64,000 bases of DNA from Gorsachius magnificus (Eukaryota > Chordata > Aves > Pelecaniformes > Ardeidae). The position numbers and the translations under genes were made by a program. This document shows positions 61,600 through 64,000 of the stretch, piece by piece. The stretch covers positions 4,855,385 to 4,919,384 of the forward strand of contig CM067084.1 in the NCBI GenBank assembly GCA_034008185.1. Reading direction: 5' to 3'. Numbering within the stretch: position 1 is the first letter of the stretch; each line of letters opens with the position of its first letter. Below the pieces are notes generated by a model, which saw only the letters and a list, made by a program, of their open reading frames with translations, searched no databases and was not told the DNA's origin.

Positions 61600-64000
61600 C
61601 AAAGAAAGCAAAAGGAATAAATCACTTCCTTTCCCTAACTCAAACATTCAGCAGATGGTCAGAGCACACCACCACAGATGTAGCTGAGAAACAATAATCC
61701 AGCCCCAGCCTTCCTTTCCTTATACATGTCCATCAGAAAGAAAAAAGGTACAAAAAACCCCTTCTTGCCTTCTAGTGAGCCACAAAGGTGATTAATATTG
61801 AATCAATTACAGCAGACATCAGTCATCAAATCAATAATGCTTACGTTATTAAACAACTTTATATATACATGCTGATAAGGTGCGAAAGCCCTTTCTCTCC
61901 ATACTGTGCTTTTCTTCCCAGTAATGTGCCGACAAAATGGGAATATATAAAATGTCACTTTTTTCATTCATCATAAAAGAAACTATGAGGAAATTACACA
62001 CCTTGATATTAATTAAGAATACCAGTCAGCTATCATATCCACTGTCTAAAAAAACAAAACAACCTGTAATATTTGAAATATATAACATAGTACTCCAAGA
62101 TACATCATATTCAGCAATGAAATGAAAAAGCAAACAAAATTATCTGTCCCTCTGGTTTTTTTATTTCTCAGATGACAAAACTAACTAATTAAATCACTAA
62201 TCAAAAACACTCAGTGACTACCAGAAAGCTTTGATATTTAATTATTGCAGCATTTTGCACAAAGACAGTTTCTGTTCAGCTAGTTCTGTTCCTCTTTCAT
62301 TTATGCAAGAAATAAAAGTGTGAAATAAATATTAATACATCTTCATTGAAAAAAAAAAAATCCACTTAAATTGGGAGAAGCTAGAGAACACAGAGCAAAC
62401 TCATTTTGGGGGAAAAATACCAAAATCACCAATTTAACTCCAAAATGGTAAACTATAAAAAATCTGCTTAGTGTTTTCATATGGAAATGGTTTAAAAATC
62501 ACTGTTGACTACAGTAAATACTTAATAGCCATGTCATCAGTGTGACTGCAGTTTTCATGCACAGAACTCTTCTGGGGCAATAAATGGAGAATACACCCAG
62601 TCAAGGCTTTCTGGACTAGAAAGAGGTTAAATACCAGTTTTAAAGCAAAGGAAGTTAACACTCCAAAACAAAAGTATAAATCTCAAAGTAATAAACACTC
62701 CTGGAGATCACATTAGACCTATAAACACATGAAAAAAAATATTTTCTTGTAAGTCATACACAGTTATTTCTTATTATGCAAGCTACAGGCCAAAATTTTT
62801 AGGAGTGTTTCTGGAGATTGGATAAGAAAGGATAGATAAGTGAGATAAAAAGTATCTTGAACAGAGAAGTAAATCACTCATTTTACAAGTCACACCAGTT
62901 CTCCTTTCTTAATTAAAATATTCTGGTTGTATTCACATAAGGCAGTTTAGAATTTACAGACTGAACAAGAATTGTAAACTTAACTGAATGTTCATGACAA
63001 ATTACAGTATTTAGGAGTAAGCACACATGGAAAAAGGAAGGGAAGAAATTTTCAGTATTGATTTGGAATGCTGAAACTTTTTAGTCCTGTTTTTCATAAA
63101 AGTCTCCATTAATTTAATTCAGACACACTGAGGATTTGGACCATGACCTGAAACCAGAATTTCTGATCCAATTTACCCAGACCTCTCACTCAACTGAAAA
63201 AAGATTAATCTGACTGAACAGTGTTTATTTGTCTTTACAAATTTGTAAATCTATGTTGCAAAGTATAGTGGGGTGTTTTTGTTCGGCTTTGTTTGTTTGT
63301 TTTTAAAAGAGGGTGTTTTGGTGATGGGGGATTATGCAGTTCTCCTAAATAAAACAAAGTATTCTAGTTTGATTTCATACCATATTTTTCAAGGCTTAAA
63401 ACTTTTTACACATTTACGAAAAAGACTTATATTAGATTCATTTTGGAATTTTCACTGAAAACTAATATTCAATACATAATTTCATATTGTTCTTAACCAG
63501 AAAGTTGACTAAAAGTTGGGGTGGGGGGTTTTTTGGGGGTGGTGTGGTGGTGGTGTAATTACTTTTTCATCAATTTTCTTTGACAGAGAAGAAAAAAAAA
63601 GGTCAACACTGTTTTCCAAAGGTGTATAAAAGTAAGCCTTCATATTCAGGTACTCCCTTGGATTTAAGCCAGGTGTACACATTTCACAATAGATCTGTCT
63701 TCAAAGGTAGTACTTGAAATAAACCAACAAATACATAAACAGAGAAGATTGCTGATACTTTCTTTACTAAATTTTGTATCCATGCCCTAAGAGCCAAGAG
63801 TGTCATGTGGTACAGTATTATGTCAGATTGTAATTTGAGGATCATAGTCTGCTTCAGTTCTTTCTGCCACAATTCTTTTTGACCTGGGGTTGGGGTGTCA
63901 ATACCAGTGGTCAATTCAAGTGACCACATTTTACCCCTCATGTCAAAAGCAGACTTTAAAAGAGCCAGAAGCCAGGAAGCTCTGCCCTTAAACCACAGGT
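61600..64000. other. AT-rich non-coding end of the window
   Basis: No gene or known repeat is recognised. A G/T-rich run at 63518-63556 has G-runs of 4, 6 and 5 followed by GGTGG-type repeats. A 12-A run lies near 62348. Frames are short and featureless. Confidence 0.55.
63518..63556 (+). repeat. G/T-rich low-complexity run
   Basis: G-runs of 4, 6 and 5 bases separated by T are followed by GGTGTGGTGGTGGTGT. Only three runs reach three G, so a two-layer or imperfect quadruplex is possible but not clear. It is otherwise simple sequence. Confidence 0.8.

Noticed and set aside
1..64000. Bacterial or phage operons, CRISPR arrays, tRNA or rRNA genes
   Set aside because: No dense collinear frames, ribosome-binding sites, regular spacers or RNA consensus boxes were found. 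The composition and CR1 repeats point to a bird nuclear genome.
1..64000. Origin on a repeat-laden W chromosome
   Set aside because: Recognisable repeats cover only a few per cent of the window, unlike the very high repeat load of avian W sequence. The chromosome cannot otherwise be assigned.

Overview
This window looks like vertebrate, most likely avian, nuclear DNA from a gene-poor stretch: either a long intron or intergenic sequence. The evidence is the AT-rich base composition, the absence of any CpG island or operon-like packing, and several interspersed repeats that match bird CR1 (Chicken Repeat 1) LINEs in sequence and structure. I found no rRNA, tRNA, CRISPR or bacterial-type gene organisation, and no protein-coding gene that I can name. 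Nearly all reading frames of 60-145 codons fall within the length expected by chance for AT-rich DNA of this size. My rough estimate, assuming about 38% GC, is a longest chance frame of about 130-140 codons over six frames.

The supportable content is mostly mobile-element debris. (1) At 20.88-21.52 kb there is a minus-strand CR1 block whose pieces are out of consensus order. (2) At 37.4-38.7 kb there is a decayed 5' half of a CR1 on the minus strand, carrying the end of ORF1 (esterase-like domain) and the start of ORF2 (APE-type endonuclease), with stops and a frameshift. (3) At 40.85-40.97 kb there is a short CR1 3' end on the plus strand. (4) At 45.06-45.32 kb there is a much older CR1/L3-type fragment on the minus strand. 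(5) At 53.63-54.5 kb there is a GC-richer LTR-like repeat with degenerate internal tandem units and the longest open frame in the window (234 codons, minus strand).

Small-scale structure includes a perfect 30-bp tandem duplication at 61.2 kb, imperfect 25-29 bp duplications at 32.1 and 45.0 kb, a 12-bp perfect inverted repeat at 38.7 kb, and predicted G-quadruplex tracts (best at 15.29 kb). There are also a C/A-rich block at 24.8 kb and several long homopolymers.

The layout is therefore: 1-20.9 kb, AT-rich non-coding sequence; 20.9-21.5 kb, CR1; 21.5-37.4 kb, non-coding with a C/A tract and a small duplication; 37.4-41.0 kb, CR1 fragments; 41-45 kb, non-coding; 45 kb, ancient LINE; 45.3-53.6 kb, non-coding; 53.6-54.5 kb, LTR-like repeat; 54.5-64 kb, non-coding with homopolymers and the 61-kb duplication. 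A few short open segments are flanked by good splice signals and are listed as low-confidence exon candidates. They occur on both strands, which warns that many or all of them are chance. I see no convincing novel multi-gene system.
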